Below, one piece after another: positions 15,640 to 24,645 of a stretch of 64,000 bases of DNA (within the stretch, counting starts at the first letter, position 1; every line of letters begins with the position of its first letter). The translations under genes and the position numbers were made by a program. This DNA comes from an uncultured Bacteroidales bacterium (GTDB lineage: Bacteria > Bacteroidota > Bacteroidia > Bacteroidales > Marinilabiliaceae). The notes beneath the pieces were generated by a model. The model had not been told where the DNA came from and did not search any database. It saw nothing but the letters and a program-made list of their open reading frames with translations. The stretch spans positions 1-64,000 of the forward strand of contig CAKUYZ010000001.1 of assembly GCA_934717675.1 (NCBI GenBank), given 5' to 3'.

Positions 15640-18282
15640 TTATAGTTCTACACCGATGAGCAGCACGTCATCCACCTGTTTGTCAGTTCCCTTCCAGTCA
15701 TAGAAAGTCTTGACCAAATCTTTAGAGGTTGATGTCATGCTCTCGTCAACATTGCGCGCGAGCCACTCCTTCACGCGGCGCGTGAAGAATTTCTTGTGTT
15801 CCTCGCCGCCTAGCTGGTCGGGCAGGCCGTCAGAGAAGACGAAGAAACGGTCTCCCGTCTCATAGTCTATCACATTGTTGGCAAAGTCTTTCTCCTTCCT
15901 GCCATTGGGCAGTGGCTTGCCGCCAATGCCCTTGCGGGTGCCCTCATATTCCTGGAATCGGCAGTCGTCGCCCTCGTCAAAGGCGCCGGTCCTGTTCTTG
16001 TGGATGTAATAGAGCGGGCGATGCGCTCCCGCGAACTGAATTTGCCTGGCGGCGGGATCGACCCTGACGAGGCCAAGGTCCATACCGTCTCCGGCGTTGG
16101 CCTCGCTAGTCTTCTGCTTCAGGGCGTCTCGCACGGCCTCGTGGAGCATGCCGAGGATTTCGGCCGGATTGAGGTCGGGGTTGTTGGAGACTATGTTGCT
16201 GAGCAGCAGGTAGCCAATGATGGAGAGCAGCGCGCCCGGCACGCCATGGCCCGTGCAGTCCACGACGGCCAGGTATGTGACGTCTCCGCATGAGAAAATC
16301 CAGGGGAAGTCTCCGCTGACGATGTTCTTGGGGCGATAGAACATGAATGAGCTTGGGAAACGCTCCTGAATCTCGGCCTCCTCTGGCAAGAGTGCGAACT
16401 GGATTCTCTTGGCGTAGTTGATGGAGCTCATGACGTCTTCCCTGGCTTTTTGCGCCTCTTGCTCCAGTCGCTTGATCTCCGTCACGTCATGGATGGTGAA
16501 GAGCGTGGAGTCTACGCTGCCGTTGTCGTCGAGCTCGGGTATGGCCTTGACTTCGAGGTAGGTCTTGTCTTTCTGCCCCATCTCCAGCTCGGTGCCCTCC
16601 TGTTTCTTGGTCTTGCGGATGGATTTGAGCACCGTGGTGATGAAGTTGCGGAAGGCCTCGTCGTCCACCAAGTCCACGAGGCTCTTCTCTTTGGCCTTCT
16701 CGGCGGAGTCTATGCCCAGGAATTTGGCGGCGGCAGGGTTGGAGTAGAGAATCTTGCCCTTCATCGACGTGCGGATGATGACATCTGGGGAGTTCTCGGA
16801 GAGCGATTTCATGCGGCCTGTCTTCTTCTCCTCGTTCTCTCGCATCTTGCGCTCGGTGACGTCTCGGGTGTTGAAGATGAGGCCTCGTATGGCGGGGTCG
16901 TGGAGTAGGTTTTTGCCCTGTGTCTCCAGATATATTCGCTCGTTATTTTTCTTGAGGTAGGTGTATTCGATTTTCATCTCTCCGCCAGGCGTGGCGAGGA
17001 GGTAGTCGAACATGGCGCTGACCTTCTTGTAGCTGTTTGGCATCATCCACTCCTCGTCCATGCCGTGGACGTTCTCTTCCGGGCCGTAGCCCAAGATTCG
17101 TTTCATGGACGGACTCTCATATTCCACCTCACGGTCGGCATTGTAGATGGATATGAACTCGGACGCGTTGCTGAGCATGGCGTCCTGTTTCTTTTGCGCG
17201 ATCTTGATTTCGTCAATCTTGCGCGCCAGCTCGGAGTTTGTTATCTCAAGGTTCTCCTTTGCCTCGCGCATCTCTCGCGCGTTCTCATTGAGTTGCTCCT
17301 CGTTTTTGCGGAGCGTGGCGGTCATCTGCTGCGACTCCTTGAGCAGCGTCTCGGTTCGCTCGTTGATCTTGAGGTTATAGAGCGTGCTGCCCACCATGGT
17401 GCCAATCTCCTCGGCCAGCAGCATGTAGTAGTCTGGCAGGCTGGGTTGGAAGAATGAGACCTCAATGACTCCCTGCACCTCCTCCTCTTGCCTGAGGGGG
17501 ATTATGAGGAGCGACTTGGGCTTGCTGCGGCCAATGAGGCCGGAGGTTATGGTGAAATAGTCGTCAGGGATCTCGGTCCTGTAGATGAGCTGCTTCTCGT
17601 AGGCCGCCGCGCCAATGAGGCCTCGGCCTATTTTTATCTCATCTTTCTCGAACCGTTTGCGGTCATAGGCATATTGCGTCACGGTGCGGAGGGTGTCGCC
17701 CTCCAAGATGTAGAAAGCGGCCTGCACGGCCCCGCAATATGAGATTATGCCCTCGATGGTGGCCTCGGCCAAGTCGTCTATCCTTGTGTGCACGCGGAGG
17801 ATGTCGGAGATCTTCTCCTTGCCCTTGGTCACCCAGTTGAAATTGAACTCCCTCTGGCGCGTGTCTTGCAGGCTGGCCCCGAGGTTGAGGAGCGTCTGGC
17901 CCAGCTCTGACGAGACCATGCGGCTGCGATCTATGTCATGCCCCTCGCGGATGTCCTCGGCAATGGTGATGCTGCCCGAAATGACATCCTCCAGTCTCTT
18001 CATGTCGGCCTGGAGCTTGCTGAGGCGCTGCTTCTTGAAGTTGGCAATGTAGAGCGTGGCGGCCAACATGGAGAGTATGGCGGCGTCGAAGAGCCACGCG
18101 AAGAGATGGTGATGGAGATAGAGAATGTTGAAAAACGAGACGTTGAAGCCCAAGAGGCCCATCATACTGGTCCAGCCTACGAGGAGGACGGAGACGACGA
18201 TGACGGCCGCGGCATACCACTGCAGCTCGGAGAAGCCTTTGGGCGAGAAATAGCCCCAATATATTTTTTTGTTTTTCTTCAT
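15640..18282 (-). CDS. membrane GAF-PAS-PAS sensor with SpoIIE/PP2C phosphatase output
   Basis: An 880-residue sensor phosphatase. Two N-terminal membrane segments (about residues 18-45 and 52-80) are followed by a GAF domain (about 165-310), a coiled coil (about 315-370), two PAS domains (about 372-480 and 490-610), and a C-terminal PP2C-like domain. The metal-binding pattern is complete: VSGDFPW (about 657), VDCTGHGVPGALLS, and FSDGLPDQLGGEE. It should dephosphorylate a Ser/Thr on a STAS-type partner. The adjacent SiaB-like kinase would oppose it. Candidate substrates are the STAS protein at 30604-30915 and the SiaC-like protein at 40786-41151. Confidence 0.9.
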   Translation of the reverse strand: MKKNKKIYWGYFSPKGFSELQWYAAAVIVVSVLLVGWTSMMGLLGFNVSFFNILYLHHHLFAWLFDAAILSMLAATLYIANFKKQRLSKLQADMKRLEDVISGSITIAEDIREGHDIDRSRMVSSELGQTLLNLGASLQDTRQREFNFNWVTKGKEKISDILRVHTRIDDLAEATIEGIISYCGAVQAAFYILEGDTLRTVTQYAYDRKRFEKDEIKIGRGLIGAAAYEKQLIYRTEIPDDYFTITSGLIGRSKPKSLLIIPLRQEEEVQGVIEVSFFQPSLPDYYMLLAEEIGTMVGSTLYNLKINERTETLLKESQQMTATLRKNEEQLNENAREMREAKENLEITNSELARKIDEIKIAQKKQDAMLSNASEFISIYNADREVEYESPSMKRILGYGPEENVHGMDEEWMMPNSYKKVSAMFDYLLATPGGEMKIEYTYLKKNNERIYLETQGKNLLHDPAIRGLIFNTRDVTERKMRENEEKKTGRMKSLSENSPDVIIRTSMKGKILYSNPAAAKFLGIDSAEKAKEKSLVDLVDDEAFRNFITTVLKSIRKTKKQEGTELEMGQKDKTYLEVKAIPELDDNGSVDSTLFTIHDVTEIKRLEQEAQKAREDVMSSINYAKRIQFALLPEEAEIQERFPSSFMFYRPKNIVSGDFPWIFSCGDVTYLAVVDCTGHGVPGALLSIIGYLLLSNIVSNNPDLNPAEILGMLHEAVRDALKQKTSEANAGDGMDLGLVRVDPAARQIQFAGAHRPLYYIHKNRTGAFDEGDDCRFQEYEGTRKGIGGKPLPNGRKEKDFANNVIDYETGDRFFVFSDGLPDQLGGEEHKKFFTRRVKEWLARNVDESMTSTSKDLVKTFYDWKGTDKQVDDVLLIGVEL

Positions 18283-18286
18283 CTGC

Positions 18287-19237
18287 CTATATAATCTCTC
18301 TCAGCTGCTCCTCAATGGCATCCCAAGTGTTCACAATGGCCAGTTTGGCGAAGCACGCCACCTCCATCACAGCCGTCACCTCGTCAGAGCCGCCGGACTT
18401 GAGCGGCAGCGCGTAGACGTTGAGCGACCGGCTCTTGCCGAGGCCGGAGACGGCCGTGAGGTAGTCCTTTGGCACGCCGGGGAGCGTCATGGCCCTGCCG
18501 TCGGCCACCACCTGGCCCAGGATGCCGTCTCCCGCTGTCACCACCTTGGTGGGAGGGTCGTCGGCCAGCGCGTATCGGCCGGCTATGGAAAACGAGTCCG
18601 CCCCTTCGGCGTCGCGGGCGAAGATGACCACTCCGCTCACGTCGAAGCTCTTGGCCAAGGCGTCCACCAGAAACTGATATTTCTCATCCGTCGGGGCGGC
18701 TTTCTCCCTCAGCGCCCTCGCGGCCTCCACAAAACGCTGCCCGCCCTTGCGCGTGGCGGTGTTTCGCCGCTCCTTGTTGCGGAGCTCAAAAATGTCGCTC
18801 TTGAGCTTGCTCAGCTCGGAGTCTCGCCTCTCAAGCTGCGCCCGCAAGTCATCGGCCTGGGCGCGGCCGTCAGCTATCATCCGCCGCGTGGCCGTGGCCA
18901 TACATGAGGTGGCCACGGTGAGGCAGGCCGCCAAGATGAGGTTGACGGTGATGAACGTGGTCTGGCTGAGGTCGTAGGCGAAGAGCTGCCACAAGACGAA
19001 GACCGCCAGAAACGAGACCAGCGCGATGAGGAACTTGACCATGAGCGGCACGGCCACGAACCTGGCCACCGACCTCCTGAGCCACAGGCGCAGACGCACC
19101 CATATGAGGGTGACCCACGCGGCGGCCGCCTTGGCCACCTTGTGCACGGAGTGCCACACGGAGGCTGCCCACCCATGGACTTTGGGCGAGATGGCGCGGA
19201 TGGAGGTTGATATGTCTCTGACTATTAACTGTGACAT
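18287..19237 (-). CDS. membrane-anchored GAF-domain protein
   Basis: A 316-residue protein. An amphipathic and basic N-terminus leads to two membrane segments (about residues 66-88 and 93-115), a heptad-rich coiled coil (about 120-165) and a single GAF-like domain (about 175-310; GVVIFARDAEG, then GDGILGQVVADGRAMTLPGV). No output domain follows. It starts one base after the stand-alone CheB stop and ends 4 bp before the phosphatase gene. A role as a sensory or scaffolding partner in the complex is likely but unproven. Confidence 0.75.
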   Translation of the reverse strand: MSQLIVRDISTSIRAISPKVHGWAASVWHSVHKVAKAAAAWVTLIWVRLRLWLRRSVARFVAVPLMVKFLIALVSFLAVFVLWQLFAYDLSQTTFITVNLILAACLTVATSCMATATRRMIADGRAQADDLRAQLERRDSELSKLKSDIFELRNKERRNTATRKGGQRFVEAARALREKAAPTDEKYQFLVDALAKSFDVSGVVIFARDAEGADSFSIAGRYALADDPPTKVVTAGDGILGQVVADGRAMTLPGVPKDYLTAVSGLGKSRSLNVYALPLKSGGSDEVTAVMEVACFAKLAIVNTWDAIEEQLREII

Positions 19238-19798
19238 CTAGAGTCCCTTCAAAAAATCAATGATGCCCTGCGGCGACAGCACCGCGTTGGGCTGGATGAG
19301 GCGCAGCGCGGCGCGCGGCATGGTTGGCACGTCGGCCGTCTGCGGGTCTTGCACAATGGTGTAGCCACCCCTGTCGGCAATGTCTTTGAGGCCCTCGGCT
19401 CCGTCTTTGTTGGCTCCGGTGAGGATTATGCCCACACATTTGTTTCGCCACGCCTTGGCGGCGGAAGAGAGCGTGTGGTCAATGGCCGGGCGGCAGAAGA
19501 GGTGCGGGGCCTCGATGGAGAGCGAGGCGGAGCCGTCAAAATCAATGAAAAGATGATAGTTGGCGGGTGCAATGTAGACGCGGCCGGCCTCTATGGGCTG
19601 CTTGTCATAGGGCTCGCACACCTCTAGCGTGGCGCGGTCTCCCAGAGCCTCGACGAAGCCGGCCCTGACGTGCTTGAGGCGGTGCATGCAAATGACAATG
19701 GGCAGCGGGAACGTGGCGGGAAGAGCCGCCAAGATCTTGGACACGACGGCGTAGCTGCCGGCCGAGCCTCCTATAACGATTGCCTTGTAGTCCGCCAT
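19238..19798 (-). CDS. stand-alone CheB-type methylesterase domain, no receiver
   Basis: A 186-residue protein starting at the Met at 19798; a longer start at 19843 would overlap the preceding gene. It consists of only the CheB catalytic domain. The triad is traceable: Ser in VIGGSAGSYAVV, His in CMHRLKH and Asp in LTGANKDGAEGL (canonical MGNDGA). The receiver that normally gates CheB is absent, so activity would be ungated or controlled by a partner. It follows the eroded CheR gene by 13 bp. It is the second CheB of the operon. Confidence 0.85.
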   Translation of the reverse strand: MADYKAIVIGGSAGSYAVVSKILAALPATFPLPIVICMHRLKHVRAGFVEALGDRATLEVCEPYDKQPIEAGRVYIAPANYHLFIDFDGSASLSIEAPHLFCRPAIDHTLSSAAKAWRNKCVGIILTGANKDGAEGLKDIADRGGYTIVQDPQTADVPTMPRAALRLIQPNAVLSPQGIIDFLKGL

Positions 19799-19811
19799 AT
19801 CGTCTTCTTTA

Positions 19812-20609
19812 TTATTGTCTGCTGAGCAAGGTGTAGACCCCATCGCGGCCTTGCGGGGCGAGCCTGTCCTCGGCTCCCAATGGTCGCTCCATCACGCCGA
19901 GGCAGAGCATGGAGCCAGGGCGAGACAGAGAGTCAGCCAAGTGGGTCACGGCCTGCGCATGGAGGGCGCGGTCGTAGCCCAAGAGGACGTCTCGGAAAAT
20001 TATAAGGTCATACTTCTCGTCCTCAAAGTTCATGAACCAACCATTGCGGAGCGAGACGCCCCGGAAGAGGTCGGCCCGAAGCCCCGGCACGCCGGCCTCA
20101 TTGTGGGGGAAATAGTCGTCATAAGAGTGCTGGGTCTCGAGCCTCTCGAAGTTTGAGCGGTCTTGCTGCTCGTCTTTCTTGCTGACGGCCATGGCGTTGA
20201 CAGACGCCGCAATGCGGTCGCTTATGACGTTGGCCACAATGCGGCAGTCTTTCCGCCCCGCCATATCTAACGTCACCAGCAGGCTGAAAAGCTCATGGTA
20301 ACTGCTCAGGCAGGGGAGGTAGATATTCTTCACGCCGCCGTCCGTCAGGTCTTTTCTGAGCTGCCTCCAAAACGCCGGGGCGCGGAACAGCTCCGTCTGC
20401 GGCACAGAGAGGTAGAAAGCTATTTCATCCGCCTTGACGAGCGAGTCCAGGGCCACGCCAAGCTCCTGCACCCTGCGGATGCCCATCTTCTCAAAGAGGT
20501 AGGCCAGCCGACGGCGGAAAAAGTCGTCGTTGAAGTGGGTGTAGTCCACCTTCAGCCTCTCGGCCAAGATGGCCTCAATCTCCCTCAGCTCGTTGGTTGT
20601 CAAGAACAT
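19812..20609 (-). CDS. CheR-like protein with lost SAM-binding motif (probable pseudoenzyme)
   Basis: A 265-residue protein with the CheR length and order of segments: TELFRAPAFWRQL near residue 73, then a strand and helix, then FEDEKYDLIIFRDVLLGYD where CheR has VIFCRNVLIYFD. The glycine-rich SAM motif (GCSSGEEPYS in active relatives, including the copy at 26069) is replaced by PCLSSYHELFSL. GTDIS becomes NVISDR, and the C-terminal GHSES becomes GVMER. Methylation of receptors is therefore unlikely. It overlaps neither neighbour and starts 3 bp after the next CheR stop, so the two are probably made together. Confidence 0.75.
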   Translation of the reverse strand: MFLTTNELREIEAILAERLKVDYTHFNDDFFRRRLAYLFEKMGIRRVQELGVALDSLVKADEIAFYLSVPQTELFRAPAFWRQLRKDLTDGGVKNIYLPCLSSYHELFSLLVTLDMAGRKDCRIVANVISDRIAASVNAMAVSKKDEQQDRSNFERLETQHSYDDYFPHNEAGVPGLRADLFRGVSLRNGWFMNFEDEKYDLIIFRDVLLGYDRALHAQAVTHLADSLSRPGSMLCLGVMERPLGAEDRLAPQGRDGVYTLLSRQ

Positions 20610-20612
20610 GGG

Positions 20613-21422
20613 TCACCTCGCTTTCTTATAGAATATGCCTTGCGGCACAAACTGCGTCTTGATGGGGGAGGGCAAGTCCTCTTGCTTGCCCAAGATGAGC
20701 AGGGCTCCGTCATGCATCTTTGTCAAGATCTCGCGCATGACGCGCACCTGGAGCGGCTCGTTGAAATATATCATGACATTCCGGAGGAAGACGACATCTA
20801 CCCGATAGGCGAATGGTGGTTTGTCTTTCACCAAGTCTTGCTTCAGGAATTTGGCGCGAGACCGGAACTCCGGGCGCACCGTCATGGTGTCGGCCGCGGC
20901 ATCTATCTCGAAATATTTGTCAAACTGGGCGTCCACCCCCAGGCCAGCCATCACGGCGGCGAAGCTGTCTAGATAGTGACGGTTGAAGCTTAATGGGTAC
21001 ACGCCCCTTACGGCCTTCTCCAAGACGCTCGGGTTGATGTCCGTGCCAATGACGCGGGTGCGCTCGCTGAGACCCAGCTCGTTGAGCAATATGACGTCAG
21101 AGTATACCTCGAGGCCGGTGGAGCAGCCCACGTGCCACAGTGTGGACATGGCCTGCTTGGGCAGTTGGCGCGGGAGGGCCTTGCCTAGAGCCACCCACAC
21201 CTGCGGGTCGCGGAAAAGCTCGGTGGTGTTCACCGTTATGTCTTCCACCACGGCCCGCACCAGTTCCTTATCCGCCACCACGCGGTCCAAGATTTGCTCA
21301 AAGCTCATCTTCATCTCGTCGCAAATCTTCTGGAGGCGTCGCGAGATGGAGTTGACCGAATAGTCGCAGAAGTCGTAGCCGCTGCGGCTGTTGAACTCTT
21401 TGAGAAACTCCTTGATGTCCAT
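20613..21422 (-). CDS. cheR: CheR-type MCP methyltransferase (copy 2)
   Basis: A 269-residue methyltransferase that would methylate glutamates on chemoreceptors using SAM. The N-terminal helical domain ends at NTTELFRDPQVW. The SAM loop is HVGCSTGLEVYSDVIL, slightly off the usual GCSTGEEPYS. GTDINPSVLEKAVRGVYP, VVFLRNVMIYFN and LILGKQEDL follow. The catalytic outline is mostly kept but the altered loop leaves some doubt. It sits between a PAS/GAF sensor and the eroded CheR. Confidence 0.82.
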   Translation of the reverse strand: MDIKEFLKEFNSRSGYDFCDYSVNSISRRLQKICDEMKMSFEQILDRVVADKELVRAVVEDITVNTTELFRDPQVWVALGKALPRQLPKQAMSTLWHVGCSTGLEVYSDVILLNELGLSERTRVIGTDINPSVLEKAVRGVYPLSFNRHYLDSFAAVMAGLGVDAQFDKYFEIDAAADTMTVRPEFRSRAKFLKQDLVKDKPPFAYRVDVVFLRNVMIYFNEPLQVRVMREILTKMHDGALLILGKQEDLPSPIKTQFVPQGIFYKKAR

Positions 21423-21451
21423 ACCTTGGGGTGGGAGCGGGCGAGGCGGCT

Positions 21452-23341
21452 CTAGAAGAGCTCAACCTCGATGTTTTGAATGAAGGCCGTGAAAGAGTGC
21501 TCGCCATTGACCTCGGCCTCAGAGAGAAGCACAAGGACGGGGACGCTCTCGCCGAACTTGTCTTTGATGGGCACCTCTTTGCGCTCGCCAATGATTTTGG
21601 GCATGTCTGGCGTGACGAAGGCCTTTATGAAGTCGTTTTTCTGGATGTCGTCTTCGGCGAAGAGCATGGAGACGTGGTGGCCGAGGACCTCGTCGCGGCT
21701 GTAGCTCCACAGCTTCTCCGCGGCCACGTTGAAGAACTCCACGATGCCCTCTTGGTTGGTCGTTATGATGGCGTCCAGCATGCCGTCTAGCGTCTTCTCG
21801 TTGCGGACTTTGACGGCCTCAATCTCTTTAAATTTGGCCTCGACCTCGGCTCTCGTCTCTTGCAGGCGGATGTCCAGCTCTCTCTGGCTGTCTTGCATCT
21901 CGCGCTCCAGCTTGACCTGGTCGGCCACGTTGGTCTCCAGGCTTATGACCTTCAGCACCTCGCCGTCAGTGTCTCGCACGGGGGTGTAGGTTGAGAGGAG
22001 CCATACCTCTTCGCCCTTTTTGGAGCGTCGGCGGACTCGGCCGTTGTATGTGTCGCCCTTGCTGATGGTCTCGAGCAGCTCGTCGAGCTTGTCCTGATCC
22101 TCTTTGAAGAAGAAGATGCTCATGTTTTGGTCGGCAATCTCCTCGGCCTTGTAGCCGAAGGTGCGGAGGAAGTTGTCATTGACTTTGAGGATGGTGCCGT
22201 CGGTCGCGAACTCCATGCTAATGGAGGCGTGGTCGATGGCTGTGATGAAGCCTTTCATCTCTATCTCCTTCCTCTCGTTCTCCTCTTGGGTTGCCCTCAT
22301 CTCCTCAAGGTTCTGCCGCAGCGTCTCCTCTTGCTCGCGCATCTTGGCGGCTTGCTGCTGCGTCTCTTGGAGCAGGACGGCCGTCTGCATGTTGGTCTTG
22401 ACGGTGGAGATGGTCATGGCTATACTCTCCGCCGTCTTCTCCAAAAACTCAATCTCGTGGCGCAGGAGCGGCTGGAGCATGGCCATCTCGATGACGCCGT
22501 AGACGATGTCGTTAGATTTGAGCGGCACCAAGATGAGCGAGCTCGGGTCTCCCTCTCCCAAGCCCGACGTGACGGTGATGTAGTGCTGCGGGAGCTCCGT
22601 CATGTAAATGGTTTTCTGCTCCAGCGCGCATCGGCCCACCAGGCCCTCGCCCCACTCTATGACCTTGTCGGCGTATTTGCGGCGGTCGTAGGCGATGAAA
22701 GCCGTGAGCTCGAAGAACTTCTTCCCGTTGTCTCCTTTCTCCTCGCCGGTGTGGAGGAGGAAGAAGCCGGCCTGGGTGAGGTGGACGTAGTCTACGAGGT
22801 AGCGTATGATGTTGTATGACAGCTCGCGCATATTGTCATTGTTGCGGCGCAAAATCTCACCGAACTGCGCCACGCCGTTTGTGACCCAAGTGCGCTGCTG
22901 CTCCTCGTCTCGCCTCTTAATGTCCTCTTTCTGGTTCTGCTTGAGGTTTTTCTGAAGCTGCACGAGCGATGATATGAGGTCGTCGTCCTTGTCCTCGGAG
23001 TTTATCTTGACGTCTAGTTTGCCGGCGGAGAGGCCCTCGACAAACTGGAGGATGGTGTCGGATCTCACCTCCTCGGCCTTGAGGGCCTTGTTCATGCCCC
23101 TAATTATTGACGCCATGCGCCACGCCACGAGGTAGCCCGCCGCGGCGCACAGGAGCGGCAGCAGGAGCATGACCCAGAAGGCTGGGAAGGCGCGGACGAA
23201 GTCGGCCATCGTCCGGTCGCTGTTGTGGTAGGCGTCGGAGTCGGCCGCGAGCAGGAAGACGATGAGCGCAATCACCAGGCCGAAGAGAAGCCCACGCAGC
23301 GCATAGGCCCACGTCATCCGCTTCAGTTTCTTGTTTTTCAT
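21452..23341 (-). CDS. membrane GAF-PAS-PAS sensor without output domain
   Basis: A 629-residue protein with two N-terminal membrane segments (about residues 10-32 and 50-75) and a short HAMP-like linker. A GAF domain (about 165-300; GEGLVGRCALEQKTIYM) is followed by a coiled coil (about 305-355), a PAS domain with PAC (about 360-475; VWLLSTYTPVRDTDGEVLKV), a second coiled coil and a second PAS domain (about 500-620). It has no kinase, phosphatase, cyclase or MA domain, so it must act through protein contacts. Its architecture mirrors the sensor half of the 880-residue phosphatase in the same operon. Confidence 0.85.
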   Translation of the reverse strand: MKNKKLKRMTWAYALRGLLFGLVIALIVFLLAADSDAYHNSDRTMADFVRAFPAFWVMLLLPLLCAAAGYLVAWRMASIIRGMNKALKAEEVRSDTILQFVEGLSAGKLDVKINSEDKDDDLISSLVQLQKNLKQNQKEDIKRRDEEQQRTWVTNGVAQFGEILRRNNDNMRELSYNIIRYLVDYVHLTQAGFFLLHTGEEKGDNGKKFFELTAFIAYDRRKYADKVIEWGEGLVGRCALEQKTIYMTELPQHYITVTSGLGEGDPSSLILVPLKSNDIVYGVIEMAMLQPLLRHEIEFLEKTAESIAMTISTVKTNMQTAVLLQETQQQAAKMREQEETLRQNLEEMRATQEENERKEIEMKGFITAIDHASISMEFATDGTILKVNDNFLRTFGYKAEEIADQNMSIFFFKEDQDKLDELLETISKGDTYNGRVRRRSKKGEEVWLLSTYTPVRDTDGEVLKVISLETNVADQVKLEREMQDSQRELDIRLQETRAEVEAKFKEIEAVKVRNEKTLDGMLDAIITTNQEGIVEFFNVAAEKLWSYSRDEVLGHHVSMLFAEDDIQKNDFIKAFVTPDMPKIIGERKEVPIKDKFGESVPVLVLLSEAEVNGEHSFTAFIQNIEVELF

Positions 23342-23377
23342 CTATGGGGTAGATTGTTTTCCTAATACAATGGTTTT

Positions 23378-24544
23378 CTAGGCTTTGCCCGTCAGGAGCC
23401 TCACGAGGTGCTGGTCAATCTTGTCTAGCGGCACCACGTCATCGACGCCTCCGGCCTTGACGGCCTCTTTGGGCATCCCGTAGACCACGCAAGACTGCTC
23501 GTCTTGGGCAATGGTGCGCGCCCCGGCGTCATGCATCTCTTTCATGCCGCGGGCCCCGTCATTGCCCATGCCCGTGAGGATTACGCCAATGGCGTTGCTG
23601 CCGGCGTAGCGCGCCGCGGAGCGGAAGAGGACGTCTACCGACGGGCGGTGGCGGTTGACGAGCGGGCCCTCCTTGATCTCGACGAAATATTCCCTGCCTA
23701 CCCTCTTGAGGAGCATGTGCTTGTTGCCCGGCGCTATGAGGACCCTGCCGCGGTAAAGCTTGTCACCGTTCTCGGCCTCCTTGACGTTGAGGCGCGAGAT
23801 CTGGTTGAGGCTGTTTGAGAACGAGCGGGTGAAGCCCTCGGGCATGTGCTGCACAATGGCAATGCCCGGCATGTCATCCGGCATGGCGCTGAGCAGCACC
23901 CTTATGGCCTCGGTGCCGCCTGTGGAGGAGCCCAGGACAATTATCTTCTCAGTGGGCACGACAGAGTCTGTCGAGCTGCTTTTCTCCAAGATGGCGTCCG
24001 CCGTATATTTGGGCTGGACGTGCGCGATCTGCGCCGTGGGGATGGTGGTGCTGATGCGCGGGGTGGTGATGGGCGCGGGCGCGGCGGGCCTTGTGGGGTT
24101 GACCCGCTCCTGGATGTCGTCGGCTTTGACGCGGCGAATCTTGGACATGGCGGCGGCCTTGACCGCGTCACAGAGCATGATGTGGCTCTCCTGGAAGAAG
24201 ACGTCGGGGTTCATGGCGGGCTTGCCAATGACCTCGCTCGCGCCATATTCGAGGGCCTTCATGGCGGCCTCTGTGCCGCGGGTTGTCAGCGACGAGATGA
24301 CGACGACGGGTATGGGCCTCTGCGCCATTATCTTGCGCAAAAAGGTGAGGCCGTCCATGCGCGGCATCTCAATGTCGAGCGTGATGACGTCTGGCACCTC
24401 GCGCATTATCTTCTTGACGGCGATAATGGGGTCGGCGGCCGTCCCCATGACCTCAATCTCGGGGTCGGCCTCCAAAATGGCGGAGAGCGACTGGCGCACA
24501 ACGGCCGAGTCGTCCACTACCAGCACTCTGATTTTATGATCCAT
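23378..24544 (-). CDS. cheB: CheB: receiver plus methylesterase
   Basis: A 388-residue protein starting MDHKIRV at 24544; the open frame extends upstream but is implausible there and crosses a GC-rich segment. The receiver domain has acidic pair and acceptor in VLVVDDSAVVRQSL and VITLDIEMPRMDG. A roughly 60-residue Ala/Pro/Thr-rich linker follows. The methylesterase domain has the triad Ser in VLGSSTGGTEAI, His in IVQHMPEGFTRSF and Asp in ILTGMGNDGARGM. It demethylates or deamidates receptors when phosphorylated by CheA. It lies 101 bp after cheD. Confidence 0.95.
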   Translation of the reverse strand: MDHKIRVLVVDDSAVVRQSLSAILEADPEIEVMGTAADPIIAVKKIMREVPDVITLDIEMPRMDGLTFLRKIMAQRPIPVVVISSLTTRGTEAAMKALEYGASEVIGKPAMNPDVFFQESHIMLCDAVKAAAMSKIRRVKADDIQERVNPTRPAAPAPITTPRISTTIPTAQIAHVQPKYTADAILEKSSSTDSVVPTEKIIVLGSSTGGTEAIRVLLSAMPDDMPGIAIVQHMPEGFTRSFSNSLNQISRLNVKEAENGDKLYRGRVLIAPGNKHMLLKRVGREYFVEIKEGPLVNRHRPSVDVLFRSAARYAGSNAIGVILTGMGNDGARGMKEMHDAGARTIAQDEQSCVVYGMPKEAVKAGGVDDVVPLDKIDQHLVRLLTGKA

Positions 24545-24645
24545 GCCGAAGCGTCTCTTAAAAAAGTGGATGCCGCAGCCGCGACGCCCCCGCAGGCGCG
24601 CGGCTGCCGCAAGATGAAGCGTTATGACGCGAGGCCGCCAAAGTC

